Origin: Helicoverpa zea
Taxonomy: Eukaryota > Arthropoda > Insecta > Lepidoptera > Noctuidae
NCBI RefSeq assembly: GCF_022581195.2
Contig: NC_061452.1
Coordinates: forward strand, 2,611,501 to 2,675,500
Direction of reading: 5' to 3'
Length of the DNA: 64,000 nucleotides
Translations under genes and position numbers: made by a program
In this document: positions 48,098 to 60,395 of the stretch, in pieces
How positions within the stretch are numbered: position 1 is the stretch's first letter
Layout: the number at the start of each line of letters is the position of its first letter
Notes under the pieces: model-generated
The model's database searches: none
Told to the model about the DNA's origin: nothing
What the model saw: the letters and a program-made list of their open reading frames with translations, nothing else

Positions 48098-48220
48098 ATA
48101 AAATGCGTCATACATTTTTCTATCCATATAAGTAATTTCCTTGAGCCTGGACTTCTGACACTCGTTGAGGGACCAGGTTTGCGCACCGTAGGTTAGGACA
48201 GGCAAGATATACATGTCGAC
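48098..48220 (-). pseudogene. LINE reverse transcriptase fragment (RTE-like)
   Basis: Minus-strand frame from 48214: MYILPVLTYGAQTWSLNECQ, then KSRLKEITYMDRKMYDAF. The (V)LPVLTYGAQTWSL signature is the conserved stretch at the end of the reverse transcriptase domain of many lepidopteran LINEs of RTE type. The frame is interrupted by TAA three codons upstream of the shown M, so this is a short dead fragment. The plus-strand open frame at 48213-48398 is a shadow. Confidence 0.75.
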
Positions 48221-51200
48221 TTACTTTTGCTTGAGTGAAAGGGGAAGGTCCCTTTCATGTATTGCTTATTATATTATAATTTCCTTGTTTGCCTACCAAT
48301 CTAACAAAAAAAACACCAAAACATCTATCGAAAAGATCATCAATAAACTTTATACGATGACCGACCAACATTTTTACGAGTCACAAGTTCCCTCGTAAAT
48401 GGTCAGAAACTATTGTGAGCTGTCAAAAGTTCTCACGCCTCTAACATTTTAGTGGTTCTACGTTGAAACTGGTTAGTCGTAAAGTTGCAATCATCTATGG
48501 ACTGTGTTGGTTTATATGAATGCTTGACGTTTGTATTGGGTATGAAGCCTTCAAATTCGTGGTTTATGGCAGCTGCATCGGGTGAGGCAAAATCGGTCAC
48601 ATATTGTAAGTAAAGGTATCGAAAAAGCAAAAGCACAGCCAGGAAATAAAGACCTTAAAAGAACATCTCATGATAACATTCTAAGTGTTCAACAAATACT
48701 CTAGTTCTACCAATCCTGGATAAAATCCAGTAGAAAGCATCAATTTCCTCGTAATACCATTGTCACAAAGAGTCCCCACAAAATAAATCTGTTAATTTAC
48801 GCGAACAGCTTTTCATAATAAAAGCTATTATGGCGCAGCGAGCTCGGCAAATATAATTCCGAAATTAAATTATTTCACAGATTGACATTGTTATTTAAAC
48901 ATTATATTCGGCTGGTGTTCATATCGAGTCATTTATATTGTTTCAAGCGAAGCAGTAGTTCGGGGAAAAGGCCGAATATTCTCTTAACGAATGTTTCCTC
49001 TATCATTCTGAATCCAGCAACAATAATTCTGAATTTCACTGTTCGTTCCCGAATCAATTTCAAGTTGGACACTGCAGTCCGCAGTCAAACCGACTCGATT
49101 CAGCGAAATCGAGCAGCAGAATCGATTACAATACATCGTAACACCGCGGTCGCCCTGTCCAATACAACCAACCACTCGATTTATTAAGACGCAATTGAAA
49201 CCGGCGTGGAGTTTTCAGTTTTGATTTTTGAGTTTCGTTTCCTGTTTTTGGTTATACCTAGTCTAATATAAATTGAATAATTCGATATTTGTGCTAGCTT
49301 GATAGATAAACAATCACTAAGATAGATAGATTCTATTTTTATGATTTCGTTATCTTTCACATTTTTGACCGACGCGTCCAATATCTAAACGTAGAGTCTG
49401 TTTCCAAGGGCACTTTGAATTTATTAATTTAAGATTGCCATTAAAATGTCTGGCTTTCGTTGAAGAATTGGAAAATTTTTGTAAGGCATTTAGGGCGAAA
49501 TGTTACGAATTCTGGACAGCTACGACATTACTGAAATAATTCTTCGCTAAATTATTTTATTAAATTCTGCTACTCAGAAATTGGGTAGCAGCACTAGAAT
49601 TTTGGGGTTTGAATGGGAATTCTTAGTATTCATTGATAAATTAAACTAGATAGATAATTTGTCGAATTCGACGAACAGTTCAACAAAGTTACTATGAAAT
49701 AAGTCTGTCTATGAAATAAGTTTTTAAACGTATAAGTCAATTCAAAAAATTCAAATGGATATGTAGGAGGATGGTGACAAAGAAACTTCTAAAAGATGTA
49801 TAACCAAGTAGTAGATGCGGACAAACAGATTTACAGCAAACTTTTCTAATGTACAACATATTTAAATTCAAAGAACCGACTTGAACTTTAAAATAACAAC
49901 ACCAGAGTGGAGCAACTAACTTTCTTGTAGACACGAGTGCATTTTCATAAGAAACCCAACTTCGACGTACGATTTCTTATTGTAAGATCTTGGTTTTTTG
50001 CTCTTCATATTTTCTTTGCATGATAAGTATGTTTAGATAAAAAAGTTTGGTAGCAATAATACAATACAGTATGATGTCTGAATGATCTGGGTGGGTGGAA
50101 CTGATCAGTGAATGGGAGATATATGAAAAATACCTACAACGATCTGGGACCAACGACAGTTACAAGTTTAAATTAAAGGCCTGACATGAATTTGGACAAC
50201 GATACACGCTGTTATAAGCAATTGTGTAAAAAGTAATTCTGAAATTGATATCAGTAACTTTAAAATTGGTACTCAAATAATACACAGAAAGTAAATTCAG
50301 AATCCCACAGCATAATCCTCTCGAACCGGGTTCAGTTCCCGCCATATATTTACTTAAACTCCCATACAAACTCCGCTGGCCAGCTGAACAAATAATTAAA
50401 AGGCATAATTGACAGCCCTACGTAATTCCGTATCCACCCAAAAGCAATTAAATTCAATCGTCCTTACGCAACATTTACTACAGTAAAGTTTGTACGGTCA
50501 ACGACAATTACTTTATATGCCACACTATTCTCAACTTTAATAGTACGAGTTAATGGCTAATGTTGACTGCAGAGTTTTAGGTAAGGATTATGGAGCTATG
50601 CTCAAAGAATCACTAGTTCTCTGTTGGATAATTTATTAGGTTTTGTAGACATCTTGGTACATTAACACTGTTTGCCTCAGGGTTGTGGAAGACTGCTAGA
50701 GTTGCTAAAAATAACATCAATATAAAACCCTCCTTTAAACCGCCTTCGGCTCATTTTTGATAGTAGTCTTGATTGTAGAACATCATTTACTGATCATCTT
50801 TTAATTACTTAAGTAAAAGTGCAGCCACTTCATTTGGTACCTACAGTTTTGGTTAAATAGAGGAGGATGAAGAATTATTACTCCCTGATGAAGGAGCAAA
50901 TTCTTATACATTTCAACATAAAATAGACAAAATAAAACAGCTAATCTGTGATGTCTCAAGGCTTCTATCACCAACCCTGCCGATTATTCTAGTAGATTAG
51001 TTGAACGGCAAGGAGTACCTACATCGGGTAGGGACATTTGTCGTATATTCTCCGATTATCACGAGGATTTCAGGGGTGCCTAAATCCATTTTATTTGCAA
51101 AGGGACGGGAATCGGAGGAAATTGTTAAACTACATGCTGTGAAATATAGCTGTAAATCGATAAATGTAATCCTACTAACATTGTCATAAATATGGAAATG

Positions 51201-52148
51201 GTCCATTAAATTGGCAACTGGTCATTACCTATGTCTGCAATGACAAAGGGATAGATGAATTTCTAGATCAAGGATCAAAATAAATGTCTGCTTTTAGTTT
51301 TTAGAGACATATTGATTCGACTCTCCAAAAAGGAGAAGGTTATCAATTTGTCAGAATCCTTTATGTTTTAAAAAATAACTTTTAGACCGATGCAACTAAA
51401 TGTATTTTTGCTTTTTAGTTTTCTGAGAAGTCAGTATTTAACTGTATTGTTGTTTTTCTATTCTGTCAAATGACTTACCAGTTTCAGTAAACATGTAAAA
51501 GGTAGGTATTGAATGTTGTAAAAGTAGCTAGGAATAGTTAAATAGTTATCACCAACATGTTCAGGGTATTAAACTCTACAAGTACCTTGTCAATTTCGCT
51601 ACAGGTTAGCATTAATTTGTATTCATACGTTTTCGAAGGGTTCAGGGTAGTTGTGTCATTGTTATTCAACGCTTAACATAATATTGTATGGTAAATAGCT
51701 CCTACATTTGACTAAACTTGGGTAATAATGAAGAAGAACTGTTGATAAAATCATAAATCCTGGAGTGGAATGATGATGCCACTAATGCCAGTGTATTATA
51801 GTTTGATAGCAAGCATTCTAAAAAAAATAACATACCAGTCTTAACTACACAAAAATCGGAGCTAAGATAGACTAAAGACGTTTTTACTGCCCAAACTATT
51901 TACACTTCTACATAAAGACAGATTCTCACTACCTACTTCATTCCGAAATCCATTTATTAGTTCGCGAAAGCAACCTTGTGATTATTCTGAGAAGACGCTT
52001 CAATTGTGCGAGGTTCGATAAAATCCCTAATTCAGCAGTAGCAGTGGCTTCAAGGATCTTTATCGAAGCCAACGATCTGAATGTTCTGAGATTTTATCTA
52101 AATATCTTTCTATTCAAAGTATCTTGTGCTCGTGACTAAGTAACTGTA
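48221..52148. other. Long non-coding stretch
   Basis: No supported gene. Opposed open frames at 48882-49187 and 48984-49175 and at 50997-51206 and 51001-51189 share bases on both strands and have no domain. No repeat family recognised with confidence. Confidence 0.5.
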
Positions 52149-52470
52149 GCACAGGTCGATAGCTTAGGTACGTATACGGTTAAGCAACTCTTGGAGCGGT
52201 TGCTTCTTGGATGGGTGTAATGATAAGCTTCACATTACATTGGCCCCGGCTGTCACTTGAAAATCAGTAAAGGGTCATTAGAAGCCAGAGAGCGTCAAAG
52301 GTCTGACAACCAGTCTTACCAAGGGGTCAAGGGGTACTGAGCTGAACAAGTAACTGGGTTGAGGAGTTCAGAGGCAGTCGCTCCTTGTAAATACTGTTAC
52401 TTAGCTGCATTGGGTTAGACTGGCAGCCTACCCCAACATACTTGGGAAAAGGCTAGGCAGATGATAATGA
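52149..52470 (+). mobile_element. 5S-rRNA-headed SINE, near full length
   Basis: The head GCACAGGTCGATAGC is followed by GGTTAAGCAACTCTTGGAGC and GGTTGCTTCTTGGATGGGTG (52179-52218), very close to the 5S rRNA internal promoter. The body has GGCCCCGGCTGTCACTTGAA, GTCTGACAACCAGTCTTACC, AACTGGGTTGAGGAGTTCAG, GCAGTCGCTCCTTG and CTACCCCAACATACTTGGG. The tail is AAGGCTAGGCAGATGATAAT. This copy links the 5S head to the body and (ATG)n tail seen alone at 7981, 37791, 47810, 59108 and 60745, and so defines the family. Confidence 0.85.
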
Positions 52471-53772
52471 AAGCGTCAAAGGTTATATGATAGGCAGGAA
52501 CATGCCTGCAAGCCTTGTATGTGAACGCATAAAATCCAGTGACCTTTGAACCCTGCAAGATTTTATCACCGACTCTATAAATAAACTACAGTTAGTTACA
52601 GGCAACAAGAAATACATTTATCTTAGACGACAGCTAAGCTTCATTCACATGCATTAACCACGACTTCGCAAATAATGTCGTTTGCCAAAATCAACAAAAT
52701 TCATTTTGCCATTTTACAGTGTCGCACTCTTGTGGCCGAACTAAATTATATTTTCTCTAAATACCTTATAATACTATTGGACCCTAAATTTTCTTCCGCA
52801 AAAACTTCACTCCAGATTACGTGTGAATACTGGCTTAATCAGGGTACCGAAAATACTTATCTCTCACAACCGTAAGGTAAGGTTACAAGAGAATATACAC
52901 TTACGAAAACGTTGACTCCTCACAAGCCCTTCGTGAGATATATTGAAAGTATGTATTGTATAATAAATAATTATTTATTACAGCTTAAAATAATTACCTA
53001 CATAATCTAGTTGTTACAACCATCAACCTATACTTCTACCTAACACGACAAGCCAACTACCCTCCAGAACATGAAAAACTTATGACCACAAAGTTTTCTC
53101 AGAAAACTAAAAGCAAAAAAAATCGACGATCGCCACACAATAAACCCAAGTACACACCGCGCATCGATTACAATAAGCAGTCGGGAAACTGTCCAAGTTG
53201 TGTGAACTTACACAATAAGCTTATAAAGAAACCACTCGAATAGTTCTTTTTACTCCAGTGTGACCGTGGGCTTAATCGAAGTTAAATTGACGGGGCGGGC
53301 TGGAGTGAATTGATTCCGATTGGTCTGCCTCCGCGAAAAGAGTGCATTAGACTGAAATAAATGACGATATAATTTTAGAGAACTTTCAGACCTGCGTTTT
53401 ATTAAAGTGACGTTTCAATTGCAAAGGAAAATAAGGATTTGGTAAATACAATATTTTAAAGAAAGCTTCATATTTTAGATTTACAAAATTTCTTCGAGAA
53501 GGCTTTTTTTAACAACAAAATTCTCATGCTGTTTAACAATTTTATCAGTCAAGTCCATAGCCGACCGCTCTTAGACATTGTCTGCTTATACCAAATTGGA
53601 AGATGAGAAAAAAACAATAACGAGTTTCTTTCTAAAGAAACGTTTTTATTACCACATTGAACTGTTAATTCCAACTACAAAACAGCAACATCTCCAAACA
53701 GCCCCTTTAGAACCACTATTAAAACCAGCGTATGCTCAAATATTTCCGATCATTGAATAGAATGTTCCAATA
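52471..53772. other. Non-coding stretch
   Basis: No supported gene; the short open frames at 52675-52875 and 53578-53760 lack domains. No repeat family recognised. Confidence 0.5.
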
Positions 53773-53875
53773 AGGCAGTCTACACACGTTTTTACAACGC
53801 GGCAAGTTAATTGGTCGCACCGCCATCTACCGTTACCGTTGGTTCGGTCATTTGTGGCGCGTGTGTAGAATGCCT
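53773..53875. mobile_element. 103-bp MITE-like element with TCTACACACG ends
   Basis: The left end AGGCAGTCTACACACG is mirrored by CGTGTGTAGAATGCCT at the right end (one mismatch in 16). The interior (ATTGGTCGCACCGCCATC) is non-coding. The target duplication is unclear. Confidence 0.65.
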
Positions 53876-56800
53876 GATGGGAGCCCCGACAAGTTTAGGC
53901 GTGAAAATGGTTCGCCCTTTCTCACTCATTTCAGGTGTAATATTTTTGGGAGCTATTTAATGGGGGCTGATATTAGAGGCCTTTATTGGACGTCCATCGA
54001 CTCTAATCGATGAAATCCTTTTCGAATCAGGACTGAAGTGACGTGACATGTTTTCGGAAACGTTTAATTTCTGCCTGCGACACCTGTTTTAACGTCATTT
54101 TTTGTCAAATAGCTATCGAACATACCGACGTAGCTACAAAAATTTCTTTCCACTTCATTTTTGTTAAACTTCGTTAAGCGCTAAAAGGCTGCCAATCATT
54201 CAGACAGCCATTTCACCGCCACATCACTCCATGACCTTTTTCTCGCAACACAAAGACCGCAATAAGAAACTAAAGCCGTACATATTTCAAATTGATTCAC
54301 GTCCAATAGAGCGCACTAATACCAGGATATTGCGATCAAAATCACCTACCACAATCCCGCAACGGATTACCAGTTGATTCTTCAATATGTTCAGTGCCGA
54401 AGCCAAGTGGAACCCTCAGACTGGGCCAATTACCTGAGGATACAGGAGTTCCGGATGTACAGACACTCAATTTGTCAGAAACTTAATTCGGGAGAGCTCG
54501 GCTGTTGCATCGAGGGAAGTCGGGCGTTCTGATTTTGGATGGTGAAAATGTAGTTGGTAAGTTAACTTTGGGATTGCGAATAGTGGACTATGAAGGGAAA
54601 TGTTTTAGTAAATGGAAATTGTAAGAGTAGTTTTTGAAAAGTATGTCTGCCTATGTATATTATAATTCCTTTCTGTCAATAATTAGAGCTGATTAATTAT
54701 AAAAATCAAACCGAGAATAAAAATAATTATTTTCCCAAATCAAAGAGCAAACCCTAAAATTTTGCATCTTCATATATCATTTGATGCGCACAATTTTCTA
54801 CATCCTAACATTTTCATTCACCTCTCACAAAAGGGCTCCCAGAACCCGTCAGTTACCCGAAATCAATATAATTCGGTAACACCACATAAAAGCAGAGTTA
54901 TAGACACAATTCCCTTTAACGAAGTTAGTATGAAACGTTAACACAATTAAGGCAGCACAAAATAGTGCATCGTTGCTATGAATATTCATTACTGGCTGAA
55001 TTTGTGCTGCAAAAATCATTTTGCTGTCAGCTGCTGAAAGGGCAAAGCTGTTGGTTTCGATAAGTCTGTGTTTCGTAATTGGTGTTGCTTACTGTTTTTT
55101 GCAGCTGAGTAAGCTTGAATGTGTTTTTGGATATGTTTGAAATGTAATAATTTTTAGCAAAAAAAAAAGATTGTAGATGTTTCCTGTGGTTTCCTAAACC
55201 TCAATAGGGTATTTATTACTGGATATTATATAGTCAATTCAATACATACCTACACCCATCGTATTCCAAAGCAATTAGTCAAGTTTAAAGTGAACCTCAA
55301 ATAACAAGCCCGTAACTCAAAACACTTTCGCGAAAATTACTCCATAATCAAAATGGATTTTTGGAAAACCACATTACTTCCATACCACTAACGACCTCCC
55401 AACTATTAGTGGATACTAGGTACATGTAATATGTAGTTCATGTATCATACTAAGTGCTCAGCGTGAGTTCTGTCACTTTTGCGCTCACAGTCATCTATCA
55501 GATGTGCTGTTAATGCCACTGCTAATGTTAAGTAATTAGAATTTATTATACACGAGCTGTTTTACCCTGTTTCGGTCGCATCCGTCAATATTTTATTCTG
55601 GGTCAGGCGTATGTCCTGTTATAAAACCATGTACTGAATGTCCTACAAAAAAACTTCGCAAGGCTCTTAAGGCGTCAAAACCCTAAAACTTTTTCATAGT
55701 TAAGATGTTACTGAATACATAAGATTTTTTTTTTGGCCCGAGTTTGTTACTGCGTTTACTAATACCAATAACAAACAACAAAGGGAACAAATATCTTGAC
55801 CAATCGTATAATGGTTTCCATGTAAGAACGCAACGAACACACATTCCGACTAGTTTATCATTAGCCTCTATATAAATGATAGTGTGTTGTTTTAATGGCT
55901 TCAGATTACCAACAGTTGATAACACAGAACCCCCTGGGTGTCATAATACACGGTGTTATGGGGCAGCCCCATGTTTCCCTGAATTAATCACATAAAAACA
56001 TCGGACTGTAATCACCTTTCTCGGACAGGGGCTAGTTATGACGCATACGATGTTTGTCTTGGTGGAAATGAGAATGTATCCAATATTATTTCTCAATATC
56101 TATGTATTTAGCCTGGAGAGGAAATAACTTCTTGTAAAATAAGAGCTGGAAACGGTAGTACAGTAGTAATATAGTAAAGATATCAGACCTTACGCAAAGA
56201 CGTGCCAATTAATGAAATAAAACAAACCAGGCATCGCAAAAAAATGCTGAATCCAAAGCTTCACAATAATAACTCCAAGTTTTAGAGCAAAGGATAAAAT
56301 AAAAAGCGCTATAAAGCACCGTCCCAAAGCTGTCCGAACGAAGCAGATTTTGCAAATTCTAACTCAGTATTTACTTTCATTACTTGGCAATATTTTCGAC
56401 GGCGCCTATCATTTACACTTCAAAATCCTGGAGCGCTATCGTAAAAAATACAGTCGAAACCCGCCGTACCGTCAGACCGTAACATAATTTGATGAGAAAA
56501 GGTTAAAAAGTTAGCCCAATTTGTTCCCTGAGCTCTTTGTAAACTTACGGTTTTATTAACCGGTACGTACCGGTTTTTATAAGCTTCTTTCTCCGCTGTA
56601 GTTGTGAGAATAAGTTTCAGTTTGGTGGAACAACAAGTTATATGCCCCTCGACGACTTTAGAATGTATTAAATGAATGAGTTTGTATCTTTAGAAGTGTA
56701 TGTGTTCCGAATATGTGTTCGGGGGGCTGTTTGTTTCATAGTCGAGTTTCGTTTAGATTTTTAGATCGGGAGCTAAGTTTTAAAGTGAATTTGTAAGCAA

Positions 56801-57969
56801 TGCAATACATTTAAAATTATATTGCTCTACGTGGTATTGTTATTTCTTTAAAATTGAAAATTCTTTATGCAGCAAAAAATTGCACTGTAGACTTGTAGTT
56901 GGATACATTTGAACACAGTATAGCATACAAAAAAACGTAAACGATCCAGTAATTGCTTTCTAAAATGAACAAGAAAATCCAGTCCTAATTGACACTCCCA
57001 AAGTTTACATAAAAGGCTGATACGATAGTAAAGTTTATGCAAATTCATAAACTTTATGTGAGGTTCAGAGACATAAATCCGATTATGACGTGGTTCGCCT
57101 TGGAGCCTCAGAAATTGGGGCGGCCGACAAACGCCTGAATTAACTGAGGAGACAAGATAGGTTCCTACACGAATATTTTAATTGCCTCGTTAATATGCAG
57201 ATTTATTTCCCTTTGTATTTTTCGTACAATCGTCTCAATTTGCTGTTGTTGTTATTCGATTTGGGATTCCGAACTTGAGGATGGATGTAGATGGCTCTGG
57301 ATAAAGTTGTTTAATCGCCGTCATTTATCATCGGCTGTACTATCTGAGAGTTCGTCCCTGTCAGAGTGCGATACAGGCTCGATCGCTGTTGATATTATCG
57401 AGTAAATAAAGATTAAATAAGAGGATCTGTTATTTTCACTATAAATATTGTAGTGTCTATTATGTATCACTTACTATGATGATACTATGTATTACAAATT
57501 ATTAACAGACGAAATAGATGACTTTTAAGTACATATCAAAAATCTTCTACAAACTTTGAAGTTTTAAAACGTGATGAGCAACATTAGCGTTGCTGTGTCC
57601 GAAGTAAATAATTCTTGTGTAGTAAAATATTGTGCCATTATTTATGCCACTATACCTGAACTGCGTATAAATTAGGCCCGAAAGCATTACAAATTCCAAG
57701 ACCCAGGACGGTGAATAATACGTGTTGGCAACAGTTATTAACTCACAGATTACCTAAACTTTATAACAAGATTTATCAAAACTGATTTCGGTAGCCCAAA
57801 CGACCCATAACTTGAATGTCTAGCCAGCGACATCAATACAGACAAGTTACCAACTTATACTAAACACAATTATTACCGAATCCCCGCCTTATCAGACTTA
57901 ACGAAAAGCCACCTAAACTCACTTTAACTTTGCTAAATTCACAAACAATTTTAAGACAGCGGAGTGCTA
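53876..57969. other. Long non-coding stretch upstream on the plus map of the membrane-protein gene
   Basis: No supported gene. Bases 54180-54560 are comparatively GC-balanced and unlike any repeat recognised here, which suggests unique sequence, perhaps regulatory. Open frames at 55683-55925 and 56848-57048 lack domains. Confidence 0.45.
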
Positions 57970-57975
57970 TTTATT
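57970..57975 (-). promoter_or_regulatory. Poly(A) signal AATAAA
   Basis: On the minus strand AATAAA lies 26 bases downstream of the TGA stop of the 58002-58478 gene, in the context CTTAATAAATAGCAC. Its spacing suggests a very short 3' untranslated region. Confidence 0.65.
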
Positions 57976-58001
57976 AAGTTTCAAAAGCATTTTCAAATAT
58001 C

Positions 58002-58478
58002 TCAATAAGCTCTTCTTAAAGTCGTCCAGACGCTCTTGTTCGTCTCCATAAAGTTGTATAACATGTAGAAGTAAAAACACCCTCCGAAGAAGACGAAGCC
58101 AGCTAAGAAGTAGCCGCTGTTCACGATGGTCATCACGAAGGTGGCCCCGAGGAACAGGCCCGTGATGGCTGTGTGGAAGAAGAAGTACCAGTAGTGATAC
58201 TTCAGAGGCAGAGGGTGCTTTCTCTTCATGAAGCTGATGATGAGGAGGACCGTCGCGACGAATAACTGCACATAGAGAAGTCCGAATACAAACTCCACAA
58301 TGAGGGATGTCGTGAACTCCACTTGCACGTCCAATTCTCCAGTGACTGTTAGCATCAGTATGGCAGTAAACAGGACCATCGGTACCACAGCTGATAACGC
58401 TATCAGCATAAACGTCTGCCGAAGCTGGTCGCAGTGTGAACACGGAATCTCTTCTGAATCCTCTATTATGATAGTCAT
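58002..58478 (-). CDS. Four-membrane-segment protein, 158 aa, apparently intronless
   Basis: Predicted small polytopic membrane protein of unknown function. The N-terminal acidic stretch carries a CSHC pair (residues 13-16). Four hydrophobic segments follow at about 23-45, 59-83, 97-119 and 121-143. The first loop is acidic (GELDVQVE) and the second basic (KRKH), which suggests both ends are cytosolic with small outside loops, a tetraspanin- or MARVEL-like topology without their signature motifs. It weakly recalls the small four-helix insect family DUF4728, but I cannot confirm this. The start is the first ATG (58476-58478), with an in-frame TAG 21 bases upstream (58497-58499), and AATAAA lies 26 bases after the TGA stop. 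GC content is clearly above the surroundings, as expected for real coding DNA. No splice sites are needed. The second minus-strand frame at 57967-58443 is a shadow. A retrocopy origin is possible. Confidence 0.75.
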   Translation of the reverse strand: MTIIIEDSEEIPCSHCDQLRQTFMLIALSAVVPMVLFTAILMLTVTGELDVQVEFTTSLIVEFVFGLLYVQLFVATVLLIISFMKRKHPLPLKYHYWYFFFHTAITGLFLGATFVMTIVNSGYFLAGFVFFGGCFYFYMLYNFMETNKSVWTTLRRAY

Positions 58479-59107
58479 TATTTCTAAACTGATTCGCTAC
58501 AAATTATTAAAATAATAATATTCAAAGAAGACTATAAAAGTATTAAGTTCGCAATAAAAAACTGACGTTTACTAGAGACAGGTGACGTTTAGAAGAAAAA
58601 GGTTTAGCAAAAGAGAATTAATAATACGAAAATTTGTCTCTGAATTTAGGCATTGCCAACAGATAGCTGAACTTAGAACAACTTTATGTCACAAAAAGAG
58701 ATCAATTTAGGTACTCAAAAGTTGCTATTTAATGACATGAACCTATAGAAAAATCTACTAAATATTCTATTACACCAAATCCTATGTAGATGTCTACCAT
58801 GTATACTACTTTTATATCAAAAAATTAAAAAGATTTGGTTTCGCATCCAATGAAAGGCGTATTACGCTTTTCGCTAGCGGCTAGCCTGTATGCTGTTCAG
58901 ACAATCCATCAGCGAGTGCAGCATTACGACCGTCTGACGGGACATTTATAACGCTGCATCAGGGACCATCAATTTTGCAAGCATATTGCACAGATATGCG
59001 AGAACAGACTGTTTCTATCTACCTACTTATGTGGCGTTTAGATATCATAAAGATAAAAGTGTTATTACGTGCAGTGATATTTCTAGATGTCATTGATGAG
59101 AATCTGT
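58479..59107. other. Upstream region of the membrane-protein gene
   Basis: AT-rich. No clear TATA box or initiator can be assigned on the minus strand. Bases 58850-58985 are less AT-rich (CGCTAGCGGCTAGCC), without a recognised element. Confidence 0.4.
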
Positions 59108-59216
59108 CATCATCATCCGTCTAGACTATTTCCAACTGTGTTGGGGTCTCGGCTGACAGTCTAACGGGATGCAGCTGAGTACTAGGGTTATACAAGGAGC
59201 GACTGCCTATCTGACA
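59108..59216 (-). mobile_element. SINE body copy, antisense (ATGATG-tailed family)
   Basis: CATCATCATCCGTCTAGAC, then CCAACTGTGTTGGGGTCTCG, GGGATGCAGCTGAGTAC and ACAAGGAGCGACTGCCTATC. Truncated antisense copy of the 3' part of the 52149-52470 family. Confidence 0.7.
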
Positions 59217-59754
59217 TTTATGAGAATCTGTATGAAGTGATCTGTCTATAGATACATATATCATCATGTCATGCTTGTGAGAGGCTAGAGGTCTCATCAC
59301 TGCAAATGTTTTACACATTTTCTTACAAATAATACCATATGTGTAAAACAATTTTACTCGTAAAAAACGTAAAGTCATAAAGCTCGCATATAAAATATAT
59401 CTTCATGCTTAACATGCAAACATAAAAGTTTGTGACCCACTAACATTAACGCGAATGACATAATATGTAGTTGGCGGCAAATTAAAAACTTTGCGTTTTA
59501 TTCCATTGCCAAAGGACGGGAACACAAACTTTTCGTTAAATTAGGTAACTTAGTACTGAAAAAAATTATTTATCTTTTCCGGACACTCGGGTAACGTCGA
59601 AATTATGTTATCTAAAATACTTTAGGTAATCTAAAGCTCTATAAAGATTACCATCCCTTATATTTCACCTCCCCTTATAGCTAAAATAAACGGTTATTGG
59701 TGGACCAAAATATTGATCGGATTTTTATTTACTTCGTATGTAGGAGCTAGGGAT

Positions 59755-59880
59755 TGCTTGTGTCTAAGTAATGGACACGTGGGACTGTATGTAGATTAAG
59801 GTTAAGCTGCGCTTGGTGCGGTTAGAACGCGGATGGGAGAGCGGCTGGTAGACGGAAATGTTGCCATGGTTTGTTAGCAG
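59755..59880 (+). mobile_element. 5S-rRNA-headed SINE, copy 3 (diverged)
   Basis: GGTTAAGCTGCGCTTGGTGC followed by GGTTAGAACGCGGATGGGAG at 59800-59839 follows the 5S rRNA internal promoter. The following AAATGTTGCCATGG is shared with the copy at 43541 (CATGTTGCCATAA). The 3' body is lost or diverged. Confidence 0.65.
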
Positions 59881-60213
59881 GTATATGAACTAAAATGTGT
59901 AGATAGCCCTATGTTGTAACAAAGTGAAAGAAATAAATAGTGTAATCATGGGTATAAAATATGGTATAATAAGATTTCTTTAAAGAAACTGAAGAAAATT
60001 GTTACTAACTCACAAGGAACTTAACAATAGTGTGCCCAATTCTATATCAACATTTTAATATTTACAAAACCTACCTACGTAAGAATAAGTTGTTACGGCC
60101 TTTCAACAACCAAAAAAACGATCTAGATAAAAAGCTAAGTAAAGGTCAAGTACGTTAAACATTTCTATATAATATTCGTAGAATTTTATTTTCTCTTGAA
60201 GTTTTCACTAAGA

Positions 60214-60395
60214 GTCCCACACACTGGAGACTAAAAAGTCGGTCGACTGTTGGCCCGATGATTGTTTTTTTTAAGGAATCTAGAATTAAATCAAAGTTTT
60301 AAGTTCGTCCAATACCGGCCAAAGACCTGATGGTAGTTATGTGCGTACTAGTTACCATCCATTTCGTCGGCCGACTAAAAGTTTGCAGTGTGCCC
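60214..60395. mobile_element. 182-bp MITE with AGTCGGCCGAC-type inverted ends
   Basis: The left end CACACACTGGAGACTAAAAA plus GTCGGTCGAC mirrors the complemented right end GGGCACACTGCAAACTTTTA plus GTCGGCCGAC with a few mismatches and small gaps. The interior CCAATACCGGCCAAAGACCT and TAGTTATGTGCG recurs at 13118-13252. No coding capacity. A short TAA/TTAA-like flank is seen but is not identical on both sides. Confidence 0.7.

Noticed and set aside
57967..58443. Second 158-codon minus-strand frame overlapping the membrane-protein gene
   Set aside because: It is another frame of the same bases; the 58002-58478 frame has coherent membrane segments and an upstream in-frame stop.
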